Of a DNA stretch of 64,000 nucleotides, positions 8,306 to 17,719 are shown piece after piece. Within the stretch, counting starts at the first letter, position 1. The number at the start of each line of letters is the position of its first letter. Source of the DNA: Gammaproteobacteria bacterium (GTDB taxonomy: Bacteria; Pseudomonadota; Gammaproteobacteria; Pseudomonadales; Alcanivoracaceae); contig JAGPVL010000007.1 in the NCBI GenBank assembly GCA_018067045.1, positions 1 through 64,000 of the forward strand, in the 5' to 3' direction. The position numbers and the translations under genes were made by a program. The notes beneath the pieces were generated by a model. That model saw only the letters and a program-made list of their open reading frames with translations. It did not search any database and was not told the DNA's origin.

Positions 8306-8863
8306 ATGAAGTTTTGCAGTCACTGTGGCAGCGACGCCCTGCGCTACGATATTCCCGAGGGTGACAATCGACCACGTTACTGGTGCCCAAACTGCGCCAC
8401 CATTCATTACCAGAATCCCAAGATCATCGTTGGTGCCGTGCCGGTGTGGGGCGACAAGGTCTTGCTGTGCAAGCGTGCAATCGAACCGCGTAAAGGCTAC
8501 TGGACACTGCCCGCTGGCTTTATGGAAAATGGCGAAACCATGCAAGAAGGTGCAGCTCGGGAAACATGGGAAGAAGCCTGCGCTACTGTCGAAATTGGTG
8601 ATCTTTACAGCATGTTTAACCTGCCGCACATTTATCAGGTTTATGTTTTCTTTCTCGGCAAGGTGCCAGACGGGAAGTGCGGGGTCGGCGAAGAATCTAG
8701 CGATACCCAATGGTTTAGCGAAGATGAAATCCCTTGGGATGAACTCGCCTTTCCCACCGTCTCGCGCACGCTAAAATATTTCTTAGCTGATCGAAAAGAA
8801 GATCGCTTCCCTGTCCGCGTGCAAGACATTGCCCCGCTTGGCAGAAAACCAAAAGAGGATTAA
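8306..8863 (+). CDS. Nudix hydrolase with N-terminal zinc ribbon
   Basis: A 185-residue protein. The N-terminal zinc ribbon has CSHC (residues 4-7) and CPNC (about 27-30), and is followed by [14 protein letters not shown] and a Nudix box with the glycine of [19 protein letters not shown] and the EEAC glutamates. The layout resembles the NADH pyrophosphatase-like and ADP-ribose-type Nudix enzymes with a zinc ribbon; the exact nucleotide substrate cannot be read from the sequence. The ATG at 8306 follows GGAG by seven bases. It is divergent from nudL across a 185-base promoter region. Confidence 0.88.
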   Translation: MKFCSHCGSDALRYDIPEGDNRPRYWCPNCATIHYQNPKIIVGAVPVWGDKVLLCKRAIEPRKGYWTLPAGFMENGETMQEGAARETWEEACATVEIGDLYSMFNLPHIYQVYVFFLGKVPDGKCGVGEESSDTQWFSEDEIPWDELAFPTVSRTLKYFLADRKEDRFPVRVQDIAPLGRKPKED

Positions 8864-8876
8864 CGTACTCTCCCGT

Positions 8877-9485
8877 TTAAAGCGTTACCTGCGGAAATAG
8901 CAAGACGAGCACCCCCAGAAGCATTGAAACCCACAGTAACGCGCCGAATAGCAGCCATACCGCATTGGCAAAAGTAATTCGCGTATTGACGTCATATAGC
9001 TCCGAAGTATCCCCCTCAGATACTATGCCGCAGGCTTCATTAATGCGGCGCTGCACGGGCACCAGAATCGCCGCAACAACAATAATAGACAACAATGGCA
9101 GTCCGATGCTCAGCCACGCCAAGCTTCCCTCGGCGGGAAAGTTGCCAATCAAATTGCCCACCACCGATATCACAACGTATAGCGTTGCTGGCGTCTTATA
9201 ATCCCAATCCCCCTGTGGCTGCTTCAACGTCCATTGCGCACTAATCCGCGCAAATAAGCTGTGGGTAAAGAAAATGGAAAACAGCCCTCTCATGGCGGGC
9301 CAAATATTGCCCTCCATCTGCGGCTTCTGTAATGACCAATTACGATAGAACCAATAGATCAAATAGAGATTGCAGGTTATTACCGTCATGCATATGAACT
9401 TGGTGATTCCGACAACATAAAATGACGACTGCGATTCAAGCTCAAGTGGGGCGGCCGTAGGCGTCTGATAAGGATTTTGTTCCAT
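8877..9485 (-). CDS. DUF4234-like integral membrane protein
   Basis: A 202-residue protein with a polar N-terminus (NPYQTPTAAP, a pattern seen in many DUF-type membrane proteins), then GITKFICMTVITCNLYLIYW and three or four further hydrophobic segments. The first hydrophobic segment followed by YWFYRNW resembles DUF4234 proteins, whose function is unknown. The ATG at 9485 has GGAG nine bases upstream; a GTG one codon earlier is also possible. It ends 14 bases from the convergent Nudix gene. Confidence 0.75.
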   Translation of the reverse strand: MEQNPYQTPTAAPLELESQSSFYVVGITKFICMTVITCNLYLIYWFYRNWSLQKPQMEGNIWPAMRGLFSIFFTHSLFARISAQWTLKQPQGDWDYKTPATLYVVISVVGNLIGNFPAEGSLAWLSIGLPLLSIIVVAAILVPVQRRINEACGIVSEGDTSELYDVNTRITFANAVWLLFGALLWVSMLLGVLVLLFPQVTL

Positions 9486-9582
9486 CACATTTTACTCCAT
9501 CAAAATTAAAGTATCGTCAGTCCCGCTATGCCACCGATAAAACATTTCCCGACTAAAATCGTCCCTACGATCACCATCAACT

Positions 9583-9906
9583 TTACAGGTTGGAAAGCTG
9601 CAGAAGCTCAACTACATCGAAGGCTGGCTCTTCGTATGGATGTGCCGATTTAAGTGCAGCAACGGATGCGGTAATACACTCACTAGCGCACACCATCTCG
9701 ACCCGATACTCTGCCACCTTTTCCACCTCGCCTGTTTGACCAATAAAAGGCTGACTACCTTCCAGCGGGCGAAACTGACCTTCGCCAAGCACTTGCCATG
9801 CGCAACGATCATAGTCGCCAACGCGGCCCGCTCCAGCATCAAACATTGCGTTTTTGACAGCGTCGAGATATTCCTCTGGTACGTAAAAACACAACTTGTA
9901 CATCAT
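9583..9906 (-). CDS. NIF3/YqfO-like small domain protein
   Basis: A 107-residue cytosolic protein equivalent to the stand-alone ferredoxin-like insert domain of Nif3 proteins (YqfO/CutA1-like fold). Recognisable features are MYKLCFYVPEEYLDAVKNA at the start, GAGRVGDYDRC, a FRPLEGSQPFIG loop and a C-terminal HPYEEPAFDVVEL. The biochemical function is unknown. It lies 11 bases after the thioesterase gene and is probably cotranscribed with it. Confidence 0.88.
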   Translation of the reverse strand: MMYKLCFYVPEEYLDAVKNAMFDAGAGRVGDYDRCAWQVLGEGQFRPLEGSQPFIGQTGEVEKVAEYRVEMVCASECITASVAALKSAHPYEEPAFDVVELLQLSNL

Positions 9907-9917
9907 TGCTCTCCGCC

Positions 9918-10595
9918 CTAGCTTGCCGCAAACGCTGGCTGAATAAAGATTCCCTCTGCTGCAACCGTTTGCGTATCTCCATGGTAAACACCACCGTGGA
10001 TAAATAGCTTACGCCCTTCGCTACGCTCAATATGAGCACGGCAGACTAATGGCGTTTCAATCGGAGTGGACGCCATGTAACGCAATGTCAATGTACCGGT
10101 CACACCAATGCGCATAGAGGCATGCATTGCGCGAGATAGCACCGCGTCCATCAGCCAACTTAGAACTCCACCATGCACTCGCCCTGGCGGCCCCTGATAC
10201 TGAAGACCCAGCGTGACATGCGCTTCAACGCCCTCCTTCGACACAGACTGCCAGAGCAACTCAGGTGACACTGGATTAGCGCGGCCACTCATTGGCTCAT
10301 AATCCATCATGTCGAAAACGTCCGTCGCACTGGCTTGGCCGGTAAACAGTTTCTTATTCGCTGCACGGGTATCACGCCGTTCGTGCCCACGCACTTGCGC
10401 CAACACCGCTTCAAGCTGTTTCGACCATTCGCCCAATTCATCGTCTGTGCAATCGATGCGCACGAGTTGTTCAGACAAGCTGCGCATGACCTCGGCAACC
10501 TGACGACGCAAAACAAAGGTATCGGGGGCAGGCTGGCCGTAGGCGTCAAGAAGTTCGAAGGGGCCGTAGTTTTTTTGCGGTGTATCTTCAGACAT
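9918..10595 (-). CDS. Hotdog-fold (PaaI-type) thioesterase family protein
   Basis: A 225-residue protein whose C-terminal half has the hotdog pattern LGLQYQGPPGRVHGGVLSWLMD; the H-G-G sits where PaaI-type acyl-CoA thioesterases bind and hydrolyse thioesters. The N-terminal 100 residues are helical and charged, with no clear domain. The substrate is unknown. The ATG at 10595 is the only good start. It precedes the NIF3-like gene and is preceded by a REP-like array. Confidence 0.82.
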   Translation of the reverse strand: MSEDTPQKNYGPFELLDAYGQPAPDTFVLRRQVAEVMRSLSEQLVRIDCTDDELGEWSKQLEAVLAQVRGHERRDTRAANKKLFTGQASATDVFDMMDYEPMSGRANPVSPELLWQSVSKEGVEAHVTLGLQYQGPPGRVHGGVLSWLMDAVLSRAMHASMRIGVTGTLTLRYMASTPIETPLVCRAHIERSEGRKLFIHGGVYHGDTQTVAAEGIFIQPAFAAS

Positions 10596-10756
10596 AGAGA
10601 GAATCCAATCGATAATCTATTTGCTGATTAGGCTTACATATTTTGGCAGTCCGCGCATCACCGAAAAAACCAACGCGGTTGGCGTTAGTGCAAGCACGAG
10701 CAACGCTAAGCGATTGTGGATAAGCCCCTACAACAACATCAAACCACACTGGCCTT

Positions 10757-11117
10757 GTGGGAGGCTGCTTGCAGGCGATGGGTTTGGGATTTGATCGAGC
10801 GCTGATCGCTTGCAAGCAAGCTCCTACAAAAAACTCAAACCACACTGGCCTTCTGGGAGGCTGCTTGCAGGCGATGGGTTTGGGGTTTGATCGGGCGCTG
10901 ATCGCTTGCAAGCAAGCTCCTACAAAAAACTCAAACCGCACTGTCCTTGTGGAAGGCTGCTTGCAGGCGATGGGTTTGGGGTTTGATCGAGCGCTGATCG
11001 CTTGCAAGCAAGCTCCTACAAAAAACTCAAACCGCACTGGCCTTGTGGGAGGCTGCTTGCAGGCGATAGGTTTGGGGTTTGATCGGGCGCTGATCGCTTG
11101 CAAGCAAGCTCCTACAA
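10757..11117 (+). repeat. Tandem REP-like palindromic array, four units of exactly 96 bp
   Basis: Units begin at 10757, 10853, 10949 and 11045. The left arm is GGAGGCTGCTTGCAGGCGAT, the right arm ATCGCTTGCAAGCAAGCTCC, so the two arms can pair over about 25 bases with four mismatches around a loop of about 25 bases. The units are nearly identical. The array occupies the 592-bp gap between the thioesterase gene and purL and runs directly into the purL terminator. I see no gene in the gap; apparent long reading frames are produced by the repeat. Confidence 0.93.
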
Positions 11118-11121
11118 ATAC

Positions 11122-11157
11122 AAAAAAGCCGCCAGCATTGTTGCTGGCGGCTTTTTT
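11122..11157. terminator. Rho-independent terminator downstream of purL (works on both strands)
   Basis: GCCGCCAGCA (11128-11137) and TGCTGGCGGC (11142-11151) form a perfect ten-pair stem with a four-base loop, flanked by A6 on the left and T6 on the right. It therefore has a U run in either direction and lies 31 bases past the purL stop. Confidence 0.92.
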
Positions 11158-11187
11158 GTTGGGCTTCGTGACTAACCTGTAATGCTG

Positions 11188-14100
11188 TTAGCCCAGCCAC
11201 TTCCGTGCATTAGCAAACATTCTAAACCAAGGGCCATTTTCGTAACCGCGCCATTCTTCTGGCACCCACGAGTTCTGCACCACACGGAAGACGCGCTCAG
11301 GATGCGGCATCATCACGGTGGCACGGCCATCGGCAGTGGTAAAACCGGTCACACCGCGCGGCGAGCCGTTCGGGTTGGCGGGATACTGTTCGGTTGGATT
11401 GCCCAAACCATCCACGTAGCGCAAAGCGACTAATTTGTTGTCGACACAATGCTGCAAGCTATCGCTACTCACCTCGGCATAACCTTCCCCGTGAGAAACC
11501 GCGATAGGAATCCGTGTGCCGGCCATATCGGCCAAGAAGATCGAGGTCGAGTCTTGCACTTCTACCAATGCAGTCCGGGCTTCGAATTGCTCGCTCATGT
11601 TGCGCACAAAACGTGGCCAGTGCTCCGTACCCGGAATAATTTCTTTCAACGACGACAACATCTGACAGCCGTTGCACACGCCTAGCGAGAACGCATCGTT
11701 ACGCTGGAAAAACTCGGCAAACTGATCGCGCAACTCAGCGTTATACAAAATCGTTTTCGCCCAGCCTTCGCCGGCACCGAGAACATCGCCGTAGGAGAAG
11801 CCGCCGCACGCCACCAGCCCCTTAAACTGCTCTAGCGTTACGCGACCAGAGAGCAGGTCGCTCATGTGCACATCGACGCTGTCAAAGCCGGCGCGATCGA
11901 AGGCGGCCGCCATTTCGGTCTGACCGTTAACGCCCTGCTCGCGCAGAATCGCCATCTTCGGTCGGGCACCCGTATTGATATAGGGTGCTGCGGGATTGTC
12001 GGTCATATCAAACGTCATACGCACGTTTAGACCGGGGTCGCTCGCTTCCGGAATGCTATTAAACTCTTGCTCTGCACAAGAAGGATTGTCACGCAGGGCC
12101 TGAATGCGATAACTGGTTTCCGCCCACTGCTGATGCAAACTCACTCGCGGCTCTTGCAACAAAATCGCGCCGCCAAGTCGAATGCGCAACGTATCGTCGG
12201 TGTTCAACTCACCAATGCGGTGAATGCATGCACCTAAGCCTGCTTCGGCATACGCGGCGATAACACTGTCAGCATCATCAGCATGTACCTGAACCACTGC
12301 ACCCAGCTCTTCACTAAACAGTGCAGCAATGGTTTCCGGATGATCACCAGCAATATGATCCAACACCAGATCAACACCCACGCGACCGGTGAATGCCATT
12401 TCGGCAACGGTTGTTAACAGGCCGCCGTCAGAGCGATCGTGATAGGCGAGCAGTTTTTCTTCAGCCAACAACGCCTGTGTCACACTGAAGAAAGACTTAA
12501 TCAATTTCGGATCGTCAAGGTCTGGCGCGACATCGCCCACCATGCCAAATACTTGCGCCAAGGCTGAACCAGCAAGACGATTTTTGCCGCGACCTAAATC
12601 AATCAGCAGCAAGGTCGTGTCGGCCAAGTTCTGCAACTGTGGCGTGACGGTTTTACGAATATCCGCCACGGGTGCGAAGGCAGTCACCACTAACGACAAC
12701 GGTGCCGTTACCGCTTTAGGAATACCTTTGTCGCTCCAAACGGTGCGCATCGACAAAGAGTCTTTACCGACCGGAATAGCAATGCCTAACTCAGGGCATA
12801 ATTCCATTCCCACAGCTTTCACCGTTTCAAACAAATTCTGGTCTTCGCCCGGATGACCTGCAGCGGCCATCCAGTTTGCCGACAAACGAATGTTTTTCAT
12901 TTCGCCGATATTGCTGCAGGCAATGTTGGTAATAGACTCCGCCACCGCCATGCGACCTGACGCCGCCGCGTCGACCAATGCGATAGGGGTGCGCTCACCC
13001 ATCGCCATCGCTTCACCGGTGTAATGATTAAAGCCGCTCGCCGTCACGGCGCAATCCGCCACCGGAACCTGCCATGGACCGACAAGTTGGTCGCGATGCA
13101 CCAAGCCTGTTACCGAGCGATCGCCAATGGTAATCAAGAAGGTTTTTGCGGCGACGGAGGGCAGCTGCAACACGCGATCAATCGCGTCTTTCAATTCAAC
13201 GTCTGCACCATCGAATGTCTGGCGAACAAAGTCTGCGCGATCATATTCGCGCTGCATACGCGGTGGTTTACCGAACAAAACGTTCATCGGCAGATCAACC
13301 GGCGCGTTGTCAAAATGCTCGTCGGAAACGCGCAAATGCTCTTCTTCTGTTGCTTCACCGAGAACCGCATACGGCGCTCGCTCACGGGCACACATTGCTT
13401 CAAAACGCGGCAAGTCTTGCGACGACACCGCCAGCACGTAACGCTCTTGCGCTTCGTTACACCAGATCGCAACCGGACTCATGCCCGGCTCATCGTTAGG
13501 GATGCGACGCATCTCTAATGTGGCGCCGCGGTCAGCATCGTGTACTAGCTCTGGCAACGCATTGGACAAACCACCCGCGCCAACGTCGTGAATCGAAATA
13601 ATCGGATTGTTGTCGCCGAGTTCCCAGCAGCGATCGATCACTTCTTGGCAACGACGCTCAAGCTCAGGGTTGCCGCGTTGAACCGAAGCGAAATCTAATT
13701 GCTCTGAACTTTGACCGGAAGCCATCGAAGAGGCTGCGCCGCCACCCAGACCAATCAGCATGGCCGGACCGCCGAGCATAATAATTTTTGCACCGGCAGG
13801 AATCGCGCGCTTCTGTACGTGGCCGTCACGAATATTGCCAAGACCACCGGCAATCATAATCGGCTTATGGTAGCCACGCGTTTCATCGCCATTGACGCCC
13901 GGCGCATTTATTTCCAAGGTGCGGAAATAACCGGTGAGATTTGGACGACCGAATTCGTTGTTAAAAGCGGCAGCGCCCAGCGGCCCTTCAATCATAATAT
14001 CGAGTGCAGAAACAATACGGCCAGGCTTGCCGTATTCGCCTTCCCACGGCTGCGTCATGCCCGGAATATTTAAATTAGAAACAGAGAAGCCACTCAGACC

Positions 14101-15099
14101 CGCTTTCGGTTTACCACCGCGCCCCGTTGCGCCTTCGTCACGAATTTCGCCGCCGGAGCCCGTCGCCGCGCCCGGGTGTGGCGCAATCGCCGTAGGGTGG
14201 TTATGGGTTTCCACTTTCATCAGCACATGGACGGGCTCATTTACAAAGCCGTAAACCTGCGATTCAGGTGATGGGAAAAAACGGTCGGCGGTAAAACCTG
14301 CAATCACGGAAGAGTTATCGCTGTACGCCGACAACACGCCTTCGGGGTTGTGCTTGTAGGTATTTCGGATCATGCCAAACAGCGAAATGTCCTGCTCTTC
14401 GCCATCAATAGTCCAATCGGCATTAAAGATTTTATGGCGGCAATGCTCAGAGTTCGCTTGTGCAAACATCATCAACTCCGCATCGCTCGGGTTGCGGCCA
14501 AGCTGAACAAATTGATCAACAAGGTATTCAATTTCATCTTCGGCTAGAGCGAGGCCCAAATCGGCATTCGCTTTTTCAAGCGCTTCACGCCCACCGATCA
14601 ACACATCAATGGTGCTTAGTGGCGCTGGCTGGTGCTGGCCAAACAACGCACTGGCGGCTTCATAGCTAGTAAGTACGGATTCTGTCATGCGGTCGTGCAA
14701 TGCCGCCGTTGCTTCGGCCACAGCCGCGGCGCGCAGATCTTCGCCAGCGTTCGCCAACTGCACATGGAATGCAATCCCGCGCTCAACGCGGCGCACTTTG
14801 GTCAGACCAGCATTGTGGCAAATATCCGTCGCTTTCGAAGACCAGGGTGAAATGGTGCCCGGCCGCGGGACGACCAAGAACAACTCGCTGCTCTCGCCCG
14901 CTTCTTCGTCCGCTTCTTCAACATGGGGGCCATACTGTAACAATCGGCTCAGCACCTGTTGCTCGGCATCGGTCAACGCCTCATGCAGATCAACAAAATG
15001 GACATAATGGCTGCTCAGGGCACCAATCGCGGGCGCACCCTCGATCAATTTTTCCTTCCGGAAAGTAGATAGGGCAGGACTACCGGGCAATATCAGCAT
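11188..15099 (-). CDS. purL: Phosphoribosylformylglycinamidine synthase (large type)
   Basis: Single-chain FGAM synthase of de novo purine synthesis: FGAR + glutamine + ATP to FGAM. At 1303 residues it has the full gammaproteobacterial length (E. coli about 1295). The N-terminal PurS-like and linker regions are followed by the FGAM synthase core with [20 protein letters not shown], and a C-terminal glutamine amidotransferase with [17 protein letters not shown], the nucleophile Cys in LGVCNGCQM, and PHPERVFR supplying the His-Glu pair. The ATG is at 15099. It is divergent from mltF, the order found in E. coli. Confidence 0.98.
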   Translation of the reverse strand: MLILPGSPALSTFRKEKLIEGAPAIGALSSHYVHFVDLHEALTDAEQQVLSRLLQYGPHVEEADEEAGESSELFLVVPRPGTISPWSSKATDICHNAGLTKVRRVERGIAFHVQLANAGEDLRAAAVAEATAALHDRMTESVLTSYEAASALFGQHQPAPLSTIDVLIGGREALEKANADLGLALAEDEIEYLVDQFVQLGRNPSDAELMMFAQANSEHCRHKIFNADWTIDGEEQDISLFGMIRNTYKHNPEGVLSAYSDNSSVIAGFTADRFFPSPESQVYGFVNEPVHVLMKVETHNHPTAIAPHPGAATGSGGEIRDEGATGRGGKPKAGLSGFSVSNLNIPGMTQPWEGEYGKPGRIVSALDIMIEGPLGAAAFNNEFGRPNLTGYFRTLEINAPGVNGDETRGYHKPIMIAGGLGNIRDGHVQKRAIPAGAKIIMLGGPAMLIGLGGGAASSMASGQSSEQLDFASVQRGNPELERRCQEVIDRCWELGDNNPIISIHDVGAGGLSNALPELVHDADRGATLEMRRIPNDEPGMSPVAIWCNEAQERYVLAVSSQDLPRFEAMCARERAPYAVLGEATEEEHLRVSDEHFDNAPVDLPMNVLFGKPPRMQREYDRADFVRQTFDGADVELKDAIDRVLQLPSVAAKTFLITIGDRSVTGLVHRDQLVGPWQVPVADCAVTASGFNHYTGEAMAMGERTPIALVDAAASGRMAVAESITNIACSNIGEMKNIRLSANWMAAAGHPGEDQNLFETVKAVGMELCPELGIAIPVGKDSLSMRTVWSDKGIPKAVTAPLSLVVTAFAPVADIRKTVTPQLQNLADTTLLLIDLGRGKNRLAGSALAQVFGMVGDVAPDLDDPKLIKSFFSVTQALLAEEKLLAYHDRSDGGLLTTVAEMAFTGRVGVDLVLDHIAGDHPETIAALFSEELGAVVQVHADDADSVIAAYAEAGLGACIHRIGELNTDDTLRIRLGGAILLQEPRVSLHQQWAETSYRIQALRDNPSCAEQEFNSIPEASDPGLNVRMTFDMTDNPAAPYINTGARPKMAILREQGVNGQTEMAAAFDRAGFDSVDVHMSDLLSGRVTLEQFKGLVACGGFSYGDVLGAGEGWAKTILYNAELRDQFAEFFQRNDAFSLGVCNGCQMLSSLKEIIPGTEHWPRFVRNMSEQFEARTALVEVQDSTSIFLADMAGTRIPIAVSHGEGYAEVSSDSLQHCVDNKLVALRYVDGLGNPTEQYPANPNGSPRGVTGFTTADGRATVMMPHPERVFRVVQNSWVPEEWRGYENGPWFRMFANARKWLG

Positions 15100-15515
15100 G
15101 CGAAGCCTTCCAGCTTAAATGGGGGGTGTCTCGAGAGAGGCGCAATCATACGGGATTTATGCCGGTCTGGCAGCCCGAAAAGTGCCTCTAAGGCAACTGT
15201 CTGAGCGATTTCACAGTGACTTCATAGTCGCTAAGGCACCATTACTAGTCCCAAACTGCTACACACGGCTGAAAATCGTAAAACTGAGCAAAAACAGTGG
15301 ATTGTCTGACATCCGAAAGCGGATTTTCAGCACCTCGACTGATAGAGTTCGCGCCGATTACGTGACATAGTTCACGTTATATCAGTGCCACAAGGATGTC
15401 CTGCCAATATCAGGCTGGAACAGGCACAACGTTAGACCCGCATGTAAAAGAGGGTCGACGGAACGCGGAAACACCGGACTGTACGGTCCTAAACCGACAG
15501 AGGAAGCACCGGCAA
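15100..15515. other. Divergent intergenic region between purL and mltF
   Basis: A 416-base stretch with no convincing gene; the mltF frame is open from 15396 but its N-terminus does not look coding there. Promoters for both genes must lie here. The only clear motif is a CRP-like palindrome at 15360-15377, listed separately. I see no purine-repressor-like box that I would defend. Confidence 0.6.
15360..15377. promoter_or_regulatory. CRP/Vfr-like palindrome upstream of mltF
   Basis: ACGTGA (15360-15365), six bases, then TCACGT (15372-15377). The core GTGA-N6-TCAC is the CRP-family recognition core, although the outermost pair is C/G rather than the consensus T/A. It lies about 140 bases before the mltF start and about 260 bases from the purL start. 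It could serve either gene; assignment is inference. Confidence 0.4.
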
Positions 15516-16919
15516 ATGAACGCACTGATTAAACAAACACGATACTTGCTAGCCCCAGTTGCACTGCTCGCAGTACTCGCCATGATGGTCGCTATGCGCC
15601 CTCTGCCCTCCTCTATGGAGCGTGTGCAGACGCGTGGTGAACTGATTGTCGTCTCCCGCTCCGCGGCATCCACCTGGTATGAAGATCAGCACGGCCAAAC
15701 AGGCCTAGAGTACGAGCTTGCCCGCGATTTTGCCGCGGAGCTTGGCGTTAAGCTCACCATGATCAATGCGTCCTCTATTACTGAAGTCTACGAACTTCTT
15801 GATGACGGCGATGCCGATATGGCTGCAGCCGGCCTCACGATCACGGCCTCACGTAGCCTTAACTTCCGCTTCTCCGGCGCTTATCAGCAAATTAACGACA
15901 CCTTGGTACAACGCCAAGGTGAAGAAGCTTCGCCAACATCTATTGAAGCGTTAGCCGACCGCCGCATTGCAGTACTGGCTGGATCAGGCCAAGAAGAGTC
16001 ACTCCGCCAATTGCGCGCCAAGGGCTTCGATATTGTCTATGAAAGTGTCGACGGCAGCAGCGCTGAGCGACTGCTCACACTGGTCGACGCCGGCGACGTG
16101 GATTTCGCCCTTATCGACTCAAACTCGTGGACACTGCATCGCTCACTGTTCCCTGAATTACGACGCAGCATGGACCTCGGCGAGAAATCAATCGGCTGGG
16201 CGTTTACCGGCGGCGATAGCAGCCTGCGCGTTGCCGCAGAGCGTTACCTGACGCGCAAAAAAGCGGACGGCAGCATTGCCAAACTGGAAGACCGTTACTA
16301 CGGCCACCTCAATCAGTTCAACATTTACTCGGCGCGCTCATTCCTGAATCACTTGGATAGTCGCTTGCCGAAGTACTCTGAGGCCTTCCGTCAGGCCGCT
16401 GCTGAACAAGGCTTTGATTGGCGCTTAATTGCCGCCATGGGCTACCAAGAGTCCCTGTGGAATGCCGACGCGGTGTCACCAACCGGTGTACGCGGCCTGA
16501 TGATGCTGACCAATAACACGGCGAGCGAAATGGGTGTGGCGGATCGTACTAACCCGCTCGAAAGCATTCGTGCAGGCGCCGCATACTTGCGCAAAATCTA
16601 CGACCGCATTCCAGAGCGCATTGCAGAGCCAGACCGCACCTGGATGGCCGTTGCAGCCTACAATGTTGGCATGGGGCATGTAGAGGACGCGCGCATTCTG
16701 ACGCAGAAGCAAGGCGCCAACCCAGATAGCTGGCAGGACGTTAAAAAGCGTTTACCGCTACTGCGCAATGCCAAGTTCTATAGCGGCACACGCCACGGCT
16801 ATGCTCGCGGCGGCATGCAGTCGGTGATCTACGTGCGCCATATTCGCCGCTATTATGATTTACTCGTTTGGGCGAACAGCAGTGATCGCCACGGTCAATT
16901 GCTGGCGCTGGCCGACTAA
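15516..16919 (+). CDS. mltF: Membrane-bound lytic murein transglycosylase F
   Basis: A 467-residue enzyme that cuts the MurNAc-GlcNAc bond of peptidoglycan to leave 1,6-anhydro-MurNAc. After an N-terminal hydrophobic segment (about 9-30) comes a periplasmic solute-binding-like domain (about 40-270), then the SLT catalytic domain (about 290-440) with GYQESLWNADAVSPTGVRGL holding the catalytic Glu, and the later AAYNVGMGH motif. The frame opens at 15396, but the ATG at 15516 follows AGAGGA and begins the signal or anchor, so I use it. It lies between divergent purL and convergent tadA. Confidence 0.95.
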   Translation: MNALIKQTRYLLAPVALLAVLAMMVAMRPLPSSMERVQTRGELIVVSRSAASTWYEDQHGQTGLEYELARDFAAELGVKLTMINASSITEVYELLDDGDADMAAAGLTITASRSLNFRFSGAYQQINDTLVQRQGEEASPTSIEALADRRIAVLAGSGQEESLRQLRAKGFDIVYESVDGSSAERLLTLVDAGDVDFALIDSNSWTLHRSLFPELRRSMDLGEKSIGWAFTGGDSSLRVAAERYLTRKKADGSIAKLEDRYYGHLNQFNIYSARSFLNHLDSRLPKYSEAFRQAAAEQGFDWRLIAAMGYQESLWNADAVSPTGVRGLMMLTNNTASEMGVADRTNPLESIRAGAAYLRKIYDRIPERIAEPDRTWMAVAAYNVGMGHVEDARILTQKQGANPDSWQDVKKRLPLLRNAKFYSGTRHGYARGGMQSVIYVRHIRRYYDLLVWANSSDRHGQLLALAD

Positions 16920-16965
16920 AACTACGCTTATCGTCATTCCGCGCGCCTTCGTTAACGGCTAAAAG

Positions 16966-17424
16966 CTAACGCCGGCGCGCGGCAAAAAACGCCTTCAGCA
17001 ACGCACTCGCCTCAGCCTCCATAATCCCGCCTACCACCTCCAAACGATGATTATAGAACTCAGCCTGTGGCAACTGTAATTGACTCTGACAGACCCCTGC
17101 ACGCGGCTCCCGCGCGCCGTACACCAACCGTTCCACACGGGCATGCATCAAACCACCAAAACACATAGTGCACGGCTCGATGGTGACGAATAACGTTGCC
17201 CCAGATAAACGATAGTTTTGCGCACGGGCCGCAGCATCACGCAGCGCAACAATTTCCGCATGGGCGCTCGGATCATGGCTGCTAATGGGCTTGTTCCAGC
17301 CCTCGCCGATAATCTCGCCATCACGCACTACCAGTGCGCCAACCGGAACCTCACCCTGCTCTGCCCCTCGCTGCGCCAGCATCAGCGCCTGCGCCATCCA
17401 ATACTCGTATTCTTGCGTGTCCAT
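16966..17424 (-). CDS. tadA: tRNA-specific adenosine deaminase
   Basis: A 152-residue zinc deaminase that converts A34 to inosine in the anticodon of tRNA-Arg(ACG). HAE in SSHDPSAHAEIVALRDA provides the Zn ligand and the proton-shuttle Glu, and EPCTMCFGG provides the two Cys ligands. Length agrees with the family. The ATG is at 17424. Convergent with mltF, the same neighbourhood as in E. coli. Confidence 0.96.
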   Translation of the reverse strand: MDTQEYEYWMAQALMLAQRGAEQGEVPVGALVVRDGEIIGEGWNKPISSHDPSAHAEIVALRDAAARAQNYRLSGATLFVTIEPCTMCFGGLMHARVERLVYGAREPRAGVCQSQLQLPQAEFYNHRLEVVGGIMEAEASALLKAFFAARRR

Positions 17425-17719
17425 TTCAGTTCCGTCTTACTTTGCCAATACAAGCCTGACGGCTCGGCCATCACACTAATAAACAGCGCTATGTTACACG
17501 GATCAACTCAGCGACACAGATACGCGTGCTTGCTCAAGCCGTGGGCGCACGACAAATACAAAACGCCAAACAATCGTCTGACATGTAAAGCGCAACCCTT
17601 CGCGCACCTGTGTTATAACTGCGCAAACAAAGACAACATCGCACTCCCTCAGCGGCGCTCTCCACAGAGACGCCCTCACAAAAGAAAGTGCGATGGTCCG
17701 CAAACGGGGAAGGCATGCT

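Noticed and set aside
10588-11182. Long overlapping open frames on both strands encoding repeated peptides
   Set aside because: They arise because the 96-bp repeat unit is a multiple of three, so frames stay open through the REP-like array. No start with a ribosome-binding site, no family resemblance, and the DNA is palindromic.
13024-13518. Long antisense frames inside purL
   Set aside because: Shadows of the purL coding sequence in other frames; no family similarity or ribosome-binding site.
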